A stretch of 64,000 nt of DNA from Agarophyton chilense (GCA_030374765.1 JARGXX010000027.1:496001-560000), one strand, 5' to 3'; shown: positions 11,694-26,693, numbered from the stretch's first letter. Notes: generated by a model from the letters alone, not told the origin. A program made the numbers and translations.

Positions 11694-12381
11694 TGTTGGA
11701 TAAGGAAATGCTGAAGGAAAGGTTGAGGGAATGAAAGGAAAGTTCGCCAGCTCTGGCTTGGATTTACTTGGAGGCGCTCAAACTTTCACTTATATACTAC
11801 TTCAAAACGTCAGCTTTCTAGACTCCAACCAAAAGTAAACCCTAGACTACAAAGCAGGGACACTCAATACTACCAATCATATTCAAGCACGACATTAACC
11901 CTAGTCACAGTTCATTGCAGCACACAACAAGGCAATACAACAGTGCACAGCACATCATTACACTGACGTGTGCACAAATTCAATATGCCAGCACACGCTT
12001 CTTGCAATCCGCCTCCATACACGTTCACCTTCCAGCACAGTACACCAAGTCTTCTGTGATACACATGACACGCTCTTCTCCAAGTACATTCGTTACACCT
12101 TGTGAGACGTGTACATACTACACCAGCTGGACATCCTGAACAGCGTGCACAATAGTACAAGTAGACCACGTACACACGTGTACTTCAGAAAATCCCAATA
12201 GTGCCATACCACTTGTACACACCACATTGCATGTGCACATTTGCAGTAGCCAATCACAGCCCGAGTTCACGTTGAGATCCGACTGACACGCATATGCGCT
12301 TTTCCAGAGGCACCCTCCAAAACAGCCCATGTTCCCCTGCGCTTTTGGTTTTCAGTGACAGCACAGGGTCAACAGCCAACA
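11694..12381 (-). repeat. Copia LTR, array copy 4
   Basis: Fourth LTR, exactly 3,750 bp after the third. Confidence 0.9.
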
Positions 12382-12401
12382 CCCCCCCTCTGTCACTGAC
12401 T

Positions 12402-13264
12402 TCAAAGGTCTAGGTGTCGGACGCCACTGTCTTCACGGAACCTCTCGTGCTTCACACGGCAAAGTGGTTTGTTGAGCATATCGGCAGTCATGCAAACGGT
12501 AGGGCAGTAGAACAACACAATCGACTTGTCACGTAGAGCTTCTCGAGTAAAGTGAAAACGAATGTCGATATGCTTGGTACGCTTGTTGACAACGCCATTT
12601 CGGGCAAGGTCAATGCACCCTTGGTTGTCAACATATACAGGCGTTGGTTCAACAAGCAACTTTACCGAATCGTCCACTTCTACTCCAATGACTATGCCGA
12701 TGCCATTCCACAAACGCTTAAGCCAGATGGCCTCTTTGGAACCACTGCACAGACTCACATACTCAGCTTCAGCACTAGACAGTGCAACCACTTCTTGCTG
12801 ACGTGAACACCATGACACAGGACCTCCAGCCATCATGAACAAGTATCCACTGGTAGACTTGCGGTTTGCAACATCGCCTGCCCAGTCAGAGTCCACGTAG
12901 CCGTGAAGTGCCAAATCGGTGTTCAAGCCGTAGGTGAGACCAAATGTACAAGTACCGTTGAGATAGCGAAGCACACGTTTGACTGCCTTCCAGTGAATCT
13001 CTCCAGGTTTCTCAACATACTTGGCAAGTTTGGACACCGCGTATGAGATGTCTGGACGAGTTCCTACAGACAAGTACATGAGACAGCCAATTGCCTGACG
13101 GTACGGCACCTCCCTGAGTACATCCTGAATCGCAGACAGGTCCATGCCAACTTCCATTGGAGTGTCAACTGGTTTGGACTGGTGCATGCCAAAACGTTCC
13201 AAGGCCTTTTGTGTGTACGCAGACTGTTGAGGTTTGGTCGACTGTGCCCCCAAGCCCTTTGGAG
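12402..13264 (-). pseudogene. Copia RNase H remnant, array copy 4
   Basis: Uninterrupted frame with the same translation as copy 1. Confidence 0.9.
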
Positions 13265-13875
13265 TGTTGGAAATAGTGGAAAACAAAAAGTGGATTTAAG
13301 CATGGGCACTTTTGGGCACCCTCCGCGGAAAAACGCATATGCGCCTCATCTCAATCTCAACGTGAAACGGCCATCTGATTGGCTACTGCAAATGCCCTCA
13401 TGCAACGTGGTATGGACAAGTGGTCTGGTTCTAATGGGGCGTGTTGGGGCTTCGGCCCAAGTGGAGCGATTTGATTGGGCGAGAGCGCTGAATGAGCACG
13501 GGCTATGCAGTTGGAGAGAATGTGCGAATGTGGGCTGGATACGGGGTTTGGCCGCAACAGCCGAATCTGGGCTGCGCGGGGTGGTTGGCACTGGCGCACC
13601 ACTTTGGATGATTTTTTGAGTTTTTATTTGATATGCTTCATGTTTGAAATTGTTTTGGCGCGCAACTCCTCGTCGCACAGTGGCAAGGTGTGAGACGTGG
13701 GTGACCCGCCGACGGTCAGCACCGGCGGCGGAAGTGCGTGCGAGGTAGATATAGTTTTCAATGACGGTCGCCAACGATCGAAGTAAATTGTCAAGGCTGA
13801 CTACCTTCCTTTGTTTCTCTTCTTTTATTTTTCTCTTCTTCTCGTCTTTTCCCCCTCTTCTTCCTTTTCCTTTAC

Positions 13876-14241
13876 CTAACCTGCGCTCACGTTGTGATCA
13901 TCATCACGCATCTTGGCAGAGTAGAAGGACCGTCGGGCGTTGATTTTGTTGAGCAGAGTCTTGCGTTGGAACACATCGCAAATGGCTTTCCACATATTGG
14001 CAGCGTTGTCGGCGTCCCGCACATGATCTAAATGCTCGTCACTGAGTGTGAGACCAATAATAGCTCTGGCCTTGGCATCTTTCTTTTTCCAAGTCGACAG
14101 CTCATCTTCGTCAGTGGGTCTAACAGAGTCGAGGTGACCGTCGAGGTCCTTGAGTGCAAGCAGCAGCTCAATCTTCTGCTTCCATACGTGGAAGTTATCC
14201 TCAACCAGCTTTTCGATTTTCACCCAACTGAACGAATCCAT
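13876..14241 (-). pseudogene. Copia gag N-terminus, array copy 4
   Basis: Uninterrupted frame with the same translation as copy 1. Confidence 0.85.
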
Positions 14242-15443
14242 GATGTGCAAAGTGTCACAAGAGGCCGAGATAGATGACTTGACAGCAACAGAGAAGTGAA
14301 CAACAACAACAGACAACAACAACAAAGTAAAAACAACAAACAACAAATAATTCTTCAAGATTGAACAGACAATAGTCTGCGGGCGCACTGGCAGGGCTTC
14401 CTATACCTGCGTCCCTAAAGGTCGGACCCCTGGCCCCCAGAGCTCTTCTGGGTAGATAACAGTTTTCTGCAGTCTACCTCCTCCCACGTCAAAAGGAGAA
14501 GGCGCGTTGCTCCTTACGAGGCTTCCAGAGGATGGTTACTGACCGAAGATATGCCTTCAGCAAGTTGACGCTCTCTGGCCTCTTTCAAGAACTAGCGCGA
14601 CCTCGAAACCGAAGCTACTTCAACACCAAGATACGCTTCTAACAAGCAATCAATGAAGATCGCACGCGGCCTGATCCTGGAAAGGAGGTCAGCCTTCGAA
14701 ACGTCGCCTCCCCGCGTACTGCGGATCAAAAGCTCCTTATGGATGCTGTTCACAACAGTCCAAGTGCCCAACCACAAAGGTCGGGCTCACACACAAAGTC
14801 AAACAACCAGCCAAATGCAGTGCGCCACGGCACCCCGTCCACAAATGCACCCGCAAAGTTCAACCAGATCTTTCGACCGTCACTGTTATCCGCCCTAAAA
14901 GGACCAGTGGGGAACCCGCTTGACAGTACACCTGCTTTGGTTCAAGCCGCCAGGCTAACGTCCCCGAGTACAAGGAATCACCCAAAGTACCTCGGATCAA
15001 CCGCTCGTCGCACAGGCAAAGATGCAGACCAAACACACAAACACACACGAACGCTGAGCCAAGAACTCCAGGCCCAGACTTCAACAAACACGGTCCTCAA
15101 CCTCTCAGATCAGAACCCGCAAACACGACGCAGGGATCCACAAAACACCGAAAGAGAGGGAGACTAAACGAAACGGATAGCGATCGACAAACACGGGCAA
15201 CAACCAGCACCCAAACACAATCACGATAATAACGTCCAACCACTACCACCACAACGCCCTCAGGGAGGAACGCAAGACCGAAAGAAAATACCAACACCAA
15301 CCCACGATACGGTCACACACCCGACGAAACGGCTATACGGCGGAAACGAAGAGAATAGAACAGCGAAACGGGTGAACGGCGGTGCGGGAGAGCGGCGAGA
15401 GACGAACTATACGGCAGAGGTCAGCGGGGCTGGGCCCATAACC

Positions 15444-16131
15444 TGTTGGATAAGGAAATGCTGAAGGAAAGGTTGAGGGAATGAAAGGAAAGTTCGCCAG
15501 CTCTGGCTTGGATTTACTTGGAGGCGCTCAAACTTTCACTTATATACTACTTCAAAACGTCAGCTTTCTAGACTCCAACCAAAAGTAAACCCTAGACTAC
15601 AAAGCAGGGACACTCAATACTACCAATCATATTCAAGCACGACATTAACCCTAGTCACAGTTCATTGCAGCACACAACAAGGCAATACAACAGTGCACAG
15701 CACATCATTACACTGACGTGTGCACAAATTCAATATGCCAGCACACGCTTCTTGCAATCCGCCTCCATACACGTTCACCTTCCAGCACAGTACACCAAGT
15801 CTTCTGTGATACACATGACACGCTCTTCTCCAAGTACATTCGTTACACCTTGTGAGACGTGTACATACTACACCAGCTGGACATCCTGAACAGCGTGCAC
15901 AATAGTACAAGTAGACCACGTACACACGTGTACTTCAGAAAATCCCAATAGTGCCATACCACTTGTACACACCACATTGCATGTGCACATTTGCAGTAGC
16001 CAATCACAGCCCGAGTTCACGTTGAGATCCGACTGACACGCATATGCGCTTTTCCAGAGGCACCCTCCAAAACAGCCCATGTTCCCCTGCGCTTTTGGTT
16101 TTCAGTGACAGCACAGGGTCAACAGCCAACA
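15444..16131 (-). repeat. Copia LTR, array copy 5
   Basis: Fifth LTR, flanked by the same PPT and PBS. Confidence 0.9.
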
Positions 16132-16151
16132 CCCCCCCTCTGTCACTGACT

Positions 16152-17014
16152 TCAAAGGTCTAGGTGTCGGACGCCACTGTCTTCACGGAACCTCTCGTGC
16201 TTCACACGGCAAAGTGGTTTGTTGAGCATATCGGCAGTCATGCAAACGGTAGGGCAGTAGAACAACACAATCGACTTGTCACGTAGAGCTTCTCGAGTAA
16301 AGTGAAAACGAATGTCGATATGCTTGGTACGCTTGTTGACAACGCCATTTCGGGCAAGGTCAATGCACCCTTGGTTGTCAACATATACAGGCGTTGGTTC
16401 AACAAGCAACTTTACCGAATCGTCCACTTCTACTCCAATGACTATGCCGATGCCATTCCACAAACGCTTAAGCCAGATGGCCTCTTTGGAACCACTGCAC
16501 AGACTCACATACTCAGCTTCAGCACTAGACAGTGCAACCACTTCTTGCTGACGTGAACACCATGACACAGGACCTCCAGCCATCATGAACAAGTATCCAC
16601 TGGTAGACTTGCGGTTTGCAACATCGCCTGCCCAGTCAGAGTCCACGTAGCCGTGAAGTGCCAAATCGGTGTTCAAGCCGTAGGTGAGACCAAATGTACA
16701 AGTACCGTTGAGATAGCGAAGCACACGTTTGACTGCCTTCCAGTGAATCTCTCCAGGTTTCTCAACATACTTGGCAAGTTTGGACACCGCGTATGAGATG
16801 TCTGGACGAGTTCCTACAGACAAGTACATGAGACAGCCAATTGCCTGACGGTACGGCACCTCCCTGAGTACATCCTGAATCGCAGACAGGTCCATGCCAA
16901 CTTCCATTGGAGTGTCAACTGGTTTGGACTGGTGCATGCCAAAACGTTCCAAGGCCTTTTGTGTGTACGCAGACTGTTGAGGTTTGGTCGACTGTGCCCC
17001 CAAGCCCTTTGGAG
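16152..17014 (-). pseudogene. Copia RNase H remnant, array copy 5
   Basis: Uninterrupted frame with the same translation as copy 1. Confidence 0.9.
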
Positions 17015-17625
17015 TGTTGGAAATAGTGGAAAACAAAAAGTGGATTTAAGCATGGGCACTTTTGGGCACCCTCCGCGGAAAAACGCATATGCGCCTCATC
17101 TCAATCTCAACGTGAAACGGCCATCTGATTGGCTACTGCAAATGCCCTCATGCAACGTGGTATGGACAAGTGGTCTGGTTCTAATGGGGCGTGTTGGGGC
17201 TTCGGCCCAAGTGGAGCGATTTGATTGGGCGAGAGCGCTGAATGAGCACGGGCTATGCAGTTGGAGAGAATGTGCGAATGTGGGCTGGATACGGGGTTTG
17301 GCCGCAACAGCCGAATCTGGGCTGCGCGGGGTGGTTGGCACTGGCGCACCACTTTGGATGATTTTTTGAGTTTTTATTTGATATGCTTCATGTTTGAAAT
17401 TGTTTTGGCGCGCAACTCCTCGTCGCACAGTGGCAAGGTGTGAGACGTGGGTGACCCGCCGACGGTCAGCACCGGCGGCGGAAGTGCGTGCGAGGTAGAT
17501 ATAGTTTTCAATGACGGTCGCCAACGATCGAAGTAAATTGTCAAGGCTGACTACCTTCCTTTGTTTCTCTTCTTTTATTTTTCTCTTCTTCTCGTCTTTT
17601 CCCCCTCTTCTTCCTTTTCCTTTAC

Positions 17626-17991
17626 CTAACCTGCGCTCACGTTGTGATCATCATCACGCATCTTGGCAGAGTAGAAGGACCGTCGGGCGTTGATTTTGTT
17701 GAGCAGAGTCTTGCGTTGGAACACATCGCAAATGGCTTTCCACATATTGGCAGCGTTGTCGGCGTCCCGCACATGATCTAAATGCTCGTCACTGAGTGTG
17801 AGACCAATAATAGCTCTGGCCTTGGCATCTTTCTTTTTCCAAGTCGACAGCTCATCTTCGTCAGTGGGTCTAACAGAGTCGAGGTGACCGTCGAGGTCCT
17901 TGAGTGCAAGCAGCAGCTCAATCTTCTGCTTCCATACGTGGAAGTTATCCTCAACCAGCTTTTCGATTTTCACCCAACTGAACGAATCCAT
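17626..17991 (-). pseudogene. Copia gag N-terminus, array copy 5
   Basis: Uninterrupted frame with the same translation as copy 1. Confidence 0.85.
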
Positions 17992-19193
17992 GATGTGCAA
18001 AGTGTCACAAGAGGCCGAGATAGATGACTTGACAGCAACAGAGAAGTGAACAACAACAACAGACAACAACAACAAAGTAAAAACAACAAACAACAAATAA
18101 TTCTTCAAGATTGAACAGACAATAGTCTGCGGGCGCACTGGCAGGGCTTCCTATACCTGCGTCCCTAAAGGTCGGACCCCTGGCCCCCAGAGCTCTTCTG
18201 GGTAGATAACAGTTTTCTGCAGTCTACCTCCTCCCACGTCAAAAGGAGAAGGCGCGTTGCTCCTTACGAGGCTTCCAGAGGATGGTTACTGACCGAAGAT
18301 ATGCCTTCAGCAAGTTGACGCTCTCTGGCCTCTTTCAAGAACTAGCGCGACCTCGAAACCGAAGCTACTTCAACACCAAGATACGCTTCTAACAAGCAAT
18401 CAATGAAGATCGCACGCGGCCTGATCCTGGAAAGGAGGTCAGCCTTCGAAACGTCGCCTCCCCGCGTACTGCGGATCAAAAGCTCCTTATGGATGCTGTT
18501 CACAACAGTCCAAGTGCCCAACCACAAAGGTCGGGCTCACACACAAAGTCAAACAACCAGCCAAATGCAGTGCGCCACGGCACCCCGTCCACAAATGCAC
18601 CCGCAAAGTTCAACCAGATCTTTCGACCGTCACTGTTATCCGCCCTAAAAGGACCAGTGGGGAACCCGCTTGACAGTACACCTGCTTTGGTTCAAGCCGC
18701 CAGGCTAACGTCCCCGAGTACAAGGAATCACCCAAAGTACCTCGGATCAACCGCTCGTCGCACAGGCAAAGATGCAGACCAAACACACAAACACACACGA
18801 ACGCTGAGCCAAGAACTCCAGGCCCAGACTTCAACAAACACGGTCCTCAACCTCTCAGATCAGAACCCGCAAACACGACGCAGGGATCCACAAAACACCG
18901 AAAGAGAGGGAGACTAAACGAAACGGATAGCGATCGACAAACACGGGCAACAACCAGCACCCAAACACAATCACGATAATAACGTCCAACCACTACCACC
19001 ACAACGCCCTCAGGGAGGAACGCAAGACCGAAAGAAAATACCAACACCAACCCACGATACGGTCACACACCCGACGAAACGGCTATACGGCGGAAACGAA
19101 GAGAATAGAACAGCGAAACGGGTGAACGGCGGTGCGGGAGAGCGGCGAGAGACGAACTATACGGCAGAGGTCAGCGGGGCTGGGCCCATAACC

Positions 19194-19881
19194 TGTTGGA
19201 TAAGGAAATGCTGAAGGAAAGGTTGAGGGAATGAAAGGAAAGTTCGCCAGCTCTGGCTTGGATTTACTTGGAGGCGCTCAAACTTTCACTTATATACTAC
19301 TTCAAAACGTCAGCTTTCTAGACTCCAACCAAAAGTAAACCCTAGACTACAAAGCAGGGACACTCAATACTACCAATCATATTCAAGCACGACATTAACC
19401 CTAGTCACAGTTCATTGCAGCACACAACAAGGCAATACAACAGTGCACAGCACATCATTACACTGACGTGTGCACAAATTCAATATGCCAGCACACGCTT
19501 CTTGCAATCCGCCTCCATACACGTTCACCTTCCAGCACAGTACACCAAGTCTTCTGTGATACACATGACACGCTCTTCTCCAAGTACATTCGTTACACCT
19601 TGTGAGACGTGTACATACTACACCAGCTGGACATCCTGAACAGCGTGCACAATAGTACAAGTAGACCACGTACACACGTGTACTTCAGAAAATCCCAATA
19701 GTGCCATACCACTTGTACACACCACATTGCATGTGCACATTTGCAGTAGCCAATCACAGCCCGAGTTCACGTTGAGATCCGACTGACACGCATATGCGCT
19801 TTTCCAGAGGCACCCTCCAAAACAGCCCATGTTCCCCTGCGCTTTTGGTTTTCAGTGACAGCACAGGGTCAACAGCCAACA
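19194..19881 (-). repeat. Copia LTR, array copy 6
   Basis: Sixth LTR, flanked by the same PPT and PBS. Confidence 0.9.
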
Positions 19882-19901
19882 CCCCCCCTCTGTCACTGAC
19901 T

Positions 19902-20764
19902 TCAAAGGTCTAGGTGTCGGACGCCACTGTCTTCACGGAACCTCTCGTGCTTCACACGGCAAAGTGGTTTGTTGAGCATATCGGCAGTCATGCAAACGGT
20001 AGGGCAGTAGAACAACACAATCGACTTGTCACGTAGAGCTTCTCGAGTAAAGTGAAAACGAATGTCGATATGCTTGGTACGCTTGTTGACAACGCCATTT
20101 CGGGCAAGGTCAATGCACCCTTGGTTGTCAACATATACAGGCGTTGGTTCAACAAGCAACTTTACCGAATCGTCCACTTCTACTCCAATGACTATGCCGA
20201 TGCCATTCCACAAACGCTTAAGCCAGATGGCCTCTTTGGAACCACTGCACAGACTCACATACTCAGCTTCAGCACTAGACAGTGCAACCACTTCTTGCTG
20301 ACGTGAACACCATGACACAGGACCTCCAGCCATCATGAACAAGTATCCACTGGTAGACTTGCGGTTTGCAACATCGCCTGCCCAGTCAGAGTCCACGTAG
20401 CCGTGAAGTGCCAAATCGGTGTTCAAGCCGTAGGTGAGACCAAATGTACAAGTACCGTTGAGATAGCGAAGCACACGTTTGACTGCCTTCCAGTGAATCT
20501 CTCCAGGTTTCTCAACATACTTGGCAAGTTTGGACACCGCGTATGAGATGTCTGGACGAGTTCCTACAGACAAGTACATGAGACAGCCAATTGCCTGACG
20601 GTACGGCACCTCCCTGAGTACATCCTGAATCGCAGACAGGTCCATGCCAACTTCCATTGGAGTGTCAACTGGTTTGGACTGGTGCATGCCAAAACGTTCC
20701 AAGGCCTTTTGTGTGTACGCAGACTGTTGAGGTTTGGTCGACTGTGCCCCCAAGCCCTTTGGAG
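19902..20764 (-). pseudogene. Copia RNase H remnant, array copy 6
   Basis: Uninterrupted frame with the same translation as copy 1. Confidence 0.9.
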
Positions 20765-21375
20765 TGTTGGAAATAGTGGAAAACAAAAAGTGGATTTAAG
20801 CATGGGCACTTTTGGGCACCCTCCGCGGAAAAACGCATATGCGCCTCATCTCAATCTCAACGTGAAACGGCCATCTGATTGGCTACTGCAAATGCCCTCA
20901 TGCAACGTGGTATGGACAAGTGGTCTGGTTCTAATGGGGCGTGTTGGGGCTTCGGCCCAAGTGGAGCGATTTGATTGGGCGAGAGCGCTGAATGAGCACG
21001 GGCTATGCAGTTGGAGAGAATGTGCGAATGTGGGCTGGATACGGGGTTTGGCCGCAACAGCCGAATCTGGGCTGCGCGGGGTGGTTGGCACTGGCGCACC
21101 ACTTTGGATGATTTTTTGAGTTTTTATTTGATATGCTTCATGTTTGAAATTGTTTTGGCGCGCAACTCCTCGTCGCACAGTGGCAAGGTGTGAGACGTGG
21201 GTGACCCGCCGACGGTCAGCACCGGCGGCGGAAGTGCGTGCGAGGTAGATATAGTTTTCAATGACGGTCGCCAACGATCGAAGTAAATTGTCAAGGCTGA
21301 CTACCTTCCTTTGTTTCTCTTCTTTTATTTTTCTCTTCTTCTCGTCTTTTCCCCCTCTTCTTCCTTTTCCTTTAC

Positions 21376-21741
21376 CTAACCTGCGCTCACGTTGTGATCA
21401 TCATCACGCATCTTGGCAGAGTAGAAGGACCGTCGGGCGTTGATTTTGTTGAGCAGAGTCTTGCGTTGGAACACATCGCAAATGGCTTTCCACATATTGG
21501 CAGCGTTGTCGGCGTCCCGCACATGATCTAAATGCTCGTCACTGAGTGTGAGACCAATAATAGCTCTGGCCTTGGCATCTTTCTTTTTCCAAGTCGACAG
21601 CTCATCTTCGTCAGTGGGTCTAACAGAGTCGAGGTGACCGTCGAGGTCCTTGAGTGCAAGCAGCAGCTCAATCTTCTGCTTCCATACGTGGAAGTTATCC
21701 TCAACCAGCTTTTCGATTTTCACCCAACTGAACGAATCCAT
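21376..21741 (-). pseudogene. Copia gag N-terminus, array copy 6
   Basis: Uninterrupted frame with the same translation as copy 1. Confidence 0.85.
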
Positions 21742-22943
21742 GATGTGCAAAGTGTCACAAGAGGCCGAGATAGATGACTTGACAGCAACAGAGAAGTGAA
21801 CAACAACAACAGACAACAACAACAAAGTAAAAACAACAAACAACAAATAATTCTTCAAGATTGAACAGACAATAGTCTGCGGGCGCACTGGCAGGGCTTC
21901 CTATACCTGCGTCCCTAAAGGTCGGACCCCTGGCCCCCAGAGCTCTTCTGGGTAGATAACAGTTTTCTGCAGTCTACCTCCTCCCACGTCAAAAGGAGAA
22001 GGCGCGTTGCTCCTTACGAGGCTTCCAGAGGATGGTTACTGACCGAAGATATGCCTTCAGCAAGTTGACGCTCTCTGGCCTCTTTCAAGAACTAGCGCGA
22101 CCTCGAAACCGAAGCTACTTCAACACCAAGATACGCTTCTAACAAGCAATCAATGAAGATCGCACGCGGCCTGATCCTGGAAAGGAGGTCAGCCTTCGAA
22201 ACGTCGCCTCCCCGCGTACTGCGGATCAAAAGCTCCTTATGGATGCTGTTCACAACAGTCCAAGTGCCCAACCACAAAGGTCGGGCTCACACACAAAGTC
22301 AAACAACCAGCCAAATGCAGTGCGCCACGGCACCCCGTCCACAAATGCACCCGCAAAGTTCAACCAGATCTTTCGACCGTCACTGTTATCCGCCCTAAAA
22401 GGACCAGTGGGGAACCCGCTTGACAGTACACCTGCTTTGGTTCAAGCCGCCAGGCTAACGTCCCCGAGTACAAGGAATCACCCAAAGTACCTCGGATCAA
22501 CCGCTCGTCGCACAGGCAAAGATGCAGACCAAACACACAAACACACACGAACGCTGAGCCAAGAACTCCAGGCCCAGACTTCAACAAACACGGTCCTCAA
22601 CCTCTCAGATCAGAACCCGCAAACACGACGCAGGGATCCACAAAACACCGAAAGAGAGGGAGACTAAACGAAACGGATAGCGATCGACAAACACGGGCAA
22701 CAACCAGCACCCAAACACAATCACGATAATAACGTCCAACCACTACCACCACAACGCCCTCAGGGAGGAACGCAAGACCGAAAGAAAATACCAACACCAA
22801 CCCACGATACGGTCACACACCCGACGAAACGGCTATACGGCGGAAACGAAGAGAATAGAACAGCGAAACGGGTGAACGGCGGTGCGGGAGAGCGGCGAGA
22901 GACGAACTATACGGCAGAGGTCAGCGGGGCTGGGCCCATAACC

Positions 22944-23631
22944 TGTTGGATAAGGAAATGCTGAAGGAAAGGTTGAGGGAATGAAAGGAAAGTTCGCCAG
23001 CTCTGGCTTGGATTTACTTGGAGGCGCTCAAACTTTCACTTATATACTACTTCAAAACGTCAGCTTTCTAGACTCCAACCAAAAGTAAACCCTAGACTAC
23101 AAAGCAGGGACACTCAATACTACCAATCATATTCAAGCACGACATTAACCCTAGTCACAGTTCATTGCAGCACACAACAAGGCAATACAACAGTGCACAG
23201 CACATCATTACACTGACGTGTGCACAAATTCAATATGCCAGCACACGCTTCTTGCAATCCGCCTCCATACACGTTCACCTTCCAGCACAGTACACCAAGT
23301 CTTCTGTGATACACATGACACGCTCTTCTCCAAGTACATTCGTTACACCTTGTGAGACGTGTACATACTACACCAGCTGGACATCCTGAACAGCGTGCAC
23401 AATAGTACAAGTAGACCACGTACACACGTGTACTTCAGAAAATCCCAATAGTGCCATACCACTTGTACACACCACATTGCATGTGCACATTTGCAGTAGC
23501 CAATCACAGCCCGAGTTCACGTTGAGATCCGACTGACACGCATATGCGCTTTTCCAGAGGCACCCTCCAAAACAGCCCATGTTCCCCTGCGCTTTTGGTT
23601 TTCAGTGACAGCACAGGGTCAACAGCCAACA
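22944..23631 (-). repeat. Copia LTR, array copy 7
   Basis: Seventh LTR, flanked by the same PPT and PBS. Confidence 0.9.
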
Positions 23632-23651
23632 CCCCCCCTCTGTCACTGACT

Positions 23652-24514
23652 TCAAAGGTCTAGGTGTCGGACGCCACTGTCTTCACGGAACCTCTCGTGC
23701 TTCACACGGCAAAGTGGTTTGTTGAGCATATCGGCAGTCATGCAAACGGTAGGGCAGTAGAACAACACAATCGACTTGTCACGTAGAGCTTCTCGAGTAA
23801 AGTGAAAACGAATGTCGATATGCTTGGTACGCTTGTTGACAACGCCATTTCGGGCAAGGTCAATGCACCCTTGGTTGTCAACATATACAGGCGTTGGTTC
23901 AACAAGCAACTTTACCGAATCGTCCACTTCTACTCCAATGACTATGCCGATGCCATTCCACAAACGCTTAAGCCAGATGGCCTCTTTGGAACCACTGCAC
24001 AGACTCACATACTCAGCTTCAGCACTAGACAGTGCAACCACTTCTTGCTGACGTGAACACCATGACACAGGACCTCCAGCCATCATGAACAAGTATCCAC
24101 TGGTAGACTTGCGGTTTGCAACATCGCCTGCCCAGTCAGAGTCCACGTAGCCGTGAAGTGCCAAATCGGTGTTCAAGCCGTAGGTGAGACCAAATGTACA
24201 AGTACCGTTGAGATAGCGAAGCACACGTTTGACTGCCTTCCAGTGAATCTCTCCAGGTTTCTCAACATACTTGGCAAGTTTGGACACCGCGTATGAGATG
24301 TCTGGACGAGTTCCTACAGACAAGTACATGAGACAGCCAATTGCCTGACGGTACGGCACCTCCCTGAGTACATCCTGAATCGCAGACAGGTCCATGCCAA
24401 CTTCCATTGGAGTGTCAACTGGTTTGGACTGGTGCATGCCAAAACGTTCCAAGGCCTTTTGTGTGTACGCAGACTGTTGAGGTTTGGTCGACTGTGCCCC
24501 CAAGCCCTTTGGAG
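23652..24514 (-). pseudogene. Copia RNase H remnant, array copy 7
   Basis: Uninterrupted frame with the same translation as copy 1. Confidence 0.9.
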
Positions 24515-25125
24515 TGTTGGAAATAGTGGAAAACAAAAAGTGGATTTAAGCATGGGCACTTTTGGGCACCCTCCGCGGAAAAACGCATATGCGCCTCATC
24601 TCAATCTCAACGTGAAACGGCCATCTGATTGGCTACTGCAAATGCCCTCATGCAACGTGGTATGGACAAGTGGTCTGGTTCTAATGGGGCGTGTTGGGGC
24701 TTCGGCCCAAGTGGAGCGATTTGATTGGGCGAGAGCGCTGAATGAGCACGGGCTATGCAGTTGGAGAGAATGTGCGAATGTGGGCTGGATACGGGGTTTG
24801 GCCGCAACAGCCGAATCTGGGCTGCGCGGGGTGGTTGGCACTGGCGCACCACTTTGGATGATTTTTTGAGTTTTTATTTGATATGCTTCATGTTTGAAAT
24901 TGTTTTGGCGCGCAACTCCTCGTCGCACAGTGGCAAGGTGTGAGACGTGGGTGACCCGCCGACGGTCAGCACCGGCGGCGGAAGTGCGTGCGAGGTAGAT
25001 ATAGTTTTCAATGACGGTCGCCAACGATCGAAGTAAATTGTCAAGGCTGACTACCTTCCTTTGTTTCTCTTCTTTTATTTTTCTCTTCTTCTCGTCTTTT
25101 CCCCCTCTTCTTCCTTTTCCTTTAC

Positions 25126-25491
25126 CTAACCTGCGCTCACGTTGTGATCATCATCACGCATCTTGGCAGAGTAGAAGGACCGTCGGGCGTTGATTTTGTT
25201 GAGCAGAGTCTTGCGTTGGAACACATCGCAAATGGCTTTCCACATATTGGCAGCGTTGTCGGCGTCCCGCACATGATCTAAATGCTCGTCACTGAGTGTG
25301 AGACCAATAATAGCTCTGGCCTTGGCATCTTTCTTTTTCCAAGTCGACAGCTCATCTTCGTCAGTGGGTCTAACAGAGTCGAGGTGACCGTCGAGGTCCT
25401 TGAGTGCAAGCAGCAGCTCAATCTTCTGCTTCCATACGTGGAAGTTATCCTCAACCAGCTTTTCGATTTTCACCCAACTGAACGAATCCAT
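25126..25491 (-). pseudogene. Copia gag N-terminus, array copy 7
   Basis: Last intact gag remnant; copy 8 is disrupted. Confidence 0.85.
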
Positions 25492-26693
25492 GATGTGCAA
25501 AGTGTCACAAGAGGCCGAGATAGATGACTTGACAGCAACAGAGAAGTGAACAACAACAACAGACAACAACAACAAAGTAAAAACAACAAACAACAAATAA
25601 TTCTTCAAGATTGAACAGACAATAGTCTGCGGGCGCACTGGCAGGGCTTCCTATACCTGCGTCCCTAAAGGTCGGACCCCTGGCCCCCAGAGCTCTTCTG
25701 GGTAGATAACAGTTTTCTGCAGTCTACCTCCTCCCACGTCAAAAGGAGAAGGCGCGTTGCTCCTTACGAGGCTTCCAGAGGATGGTTACTGACCGAAGAT
25801 ATGCCTTCAGCAAGTTGACGCTCTCTGGCCTCTTTCAAGAACTAGCGCGACCTCGAAACCGAAGCTACTTCAACACCAAGATACGCTTCTAACAAGCAAT
25901 CAATGAAGATCGCACGCGGCCTGATCCTGGAAAGGAGGTCAGCCTTCGAAACGTCGCCTCCCCGCGTACTGCGGATCAAAAGCTCCTTATGGATGCTGTT
26001 CACAACAGTCCAAGTGCCCAACCACAAAGGTCGGGCTCACACACAAAGTCAAACAACCAGCCAAATGCAGTGCGCCACGGCACCCCGTCCACAAATGCAC
26101 CCGCAAAGTTCAACCAGATCTTTCGACCGTCACTGTTATCCGCCCTAAAAGGACCAGTGGGGAACCCGCTTGACAGTACACCTGCTTTGGTTCAAGCCGC
26201 CAGGCTAACGTCCCCGAGTACAAGGAATCACCCAAAGTACCTCGGATCAACCGCTCGTCGCACAGGCAAAGATGCAGACCAAACACACAAACACACACGA
26301 ACGCTGAGCCAAGAACTCCAGGCCCAGACTTCAACAAACACGGTCCTCAACCTCTCAGATCAGAACCCGCAAACACGACGCAGGGATCCACAAAACACCG
26401 AAAGAGAGGGAGACTAAACGAAACGGATAGCGATCGACAAACACGGGCAACAACCAGCACCCAAACACAATCACGATAATAACGTCCAACCACTACCACC
26501 ACAACGCCCTCAGGGAGGAACGCAAGACCGAAAGAAAATACCAACACCAACCCACGATACGGTCACACACCCGACGAAACGGCTATACGGCGGAAACGAA
26601 GAGAATAGAACAGCGAAACGGGTGAACGGCGGTGCGGGAGAGCGGCGAGAGACGAACTATACGGCAGAGGTCAGCGGGGCTGGGCCCATAACC

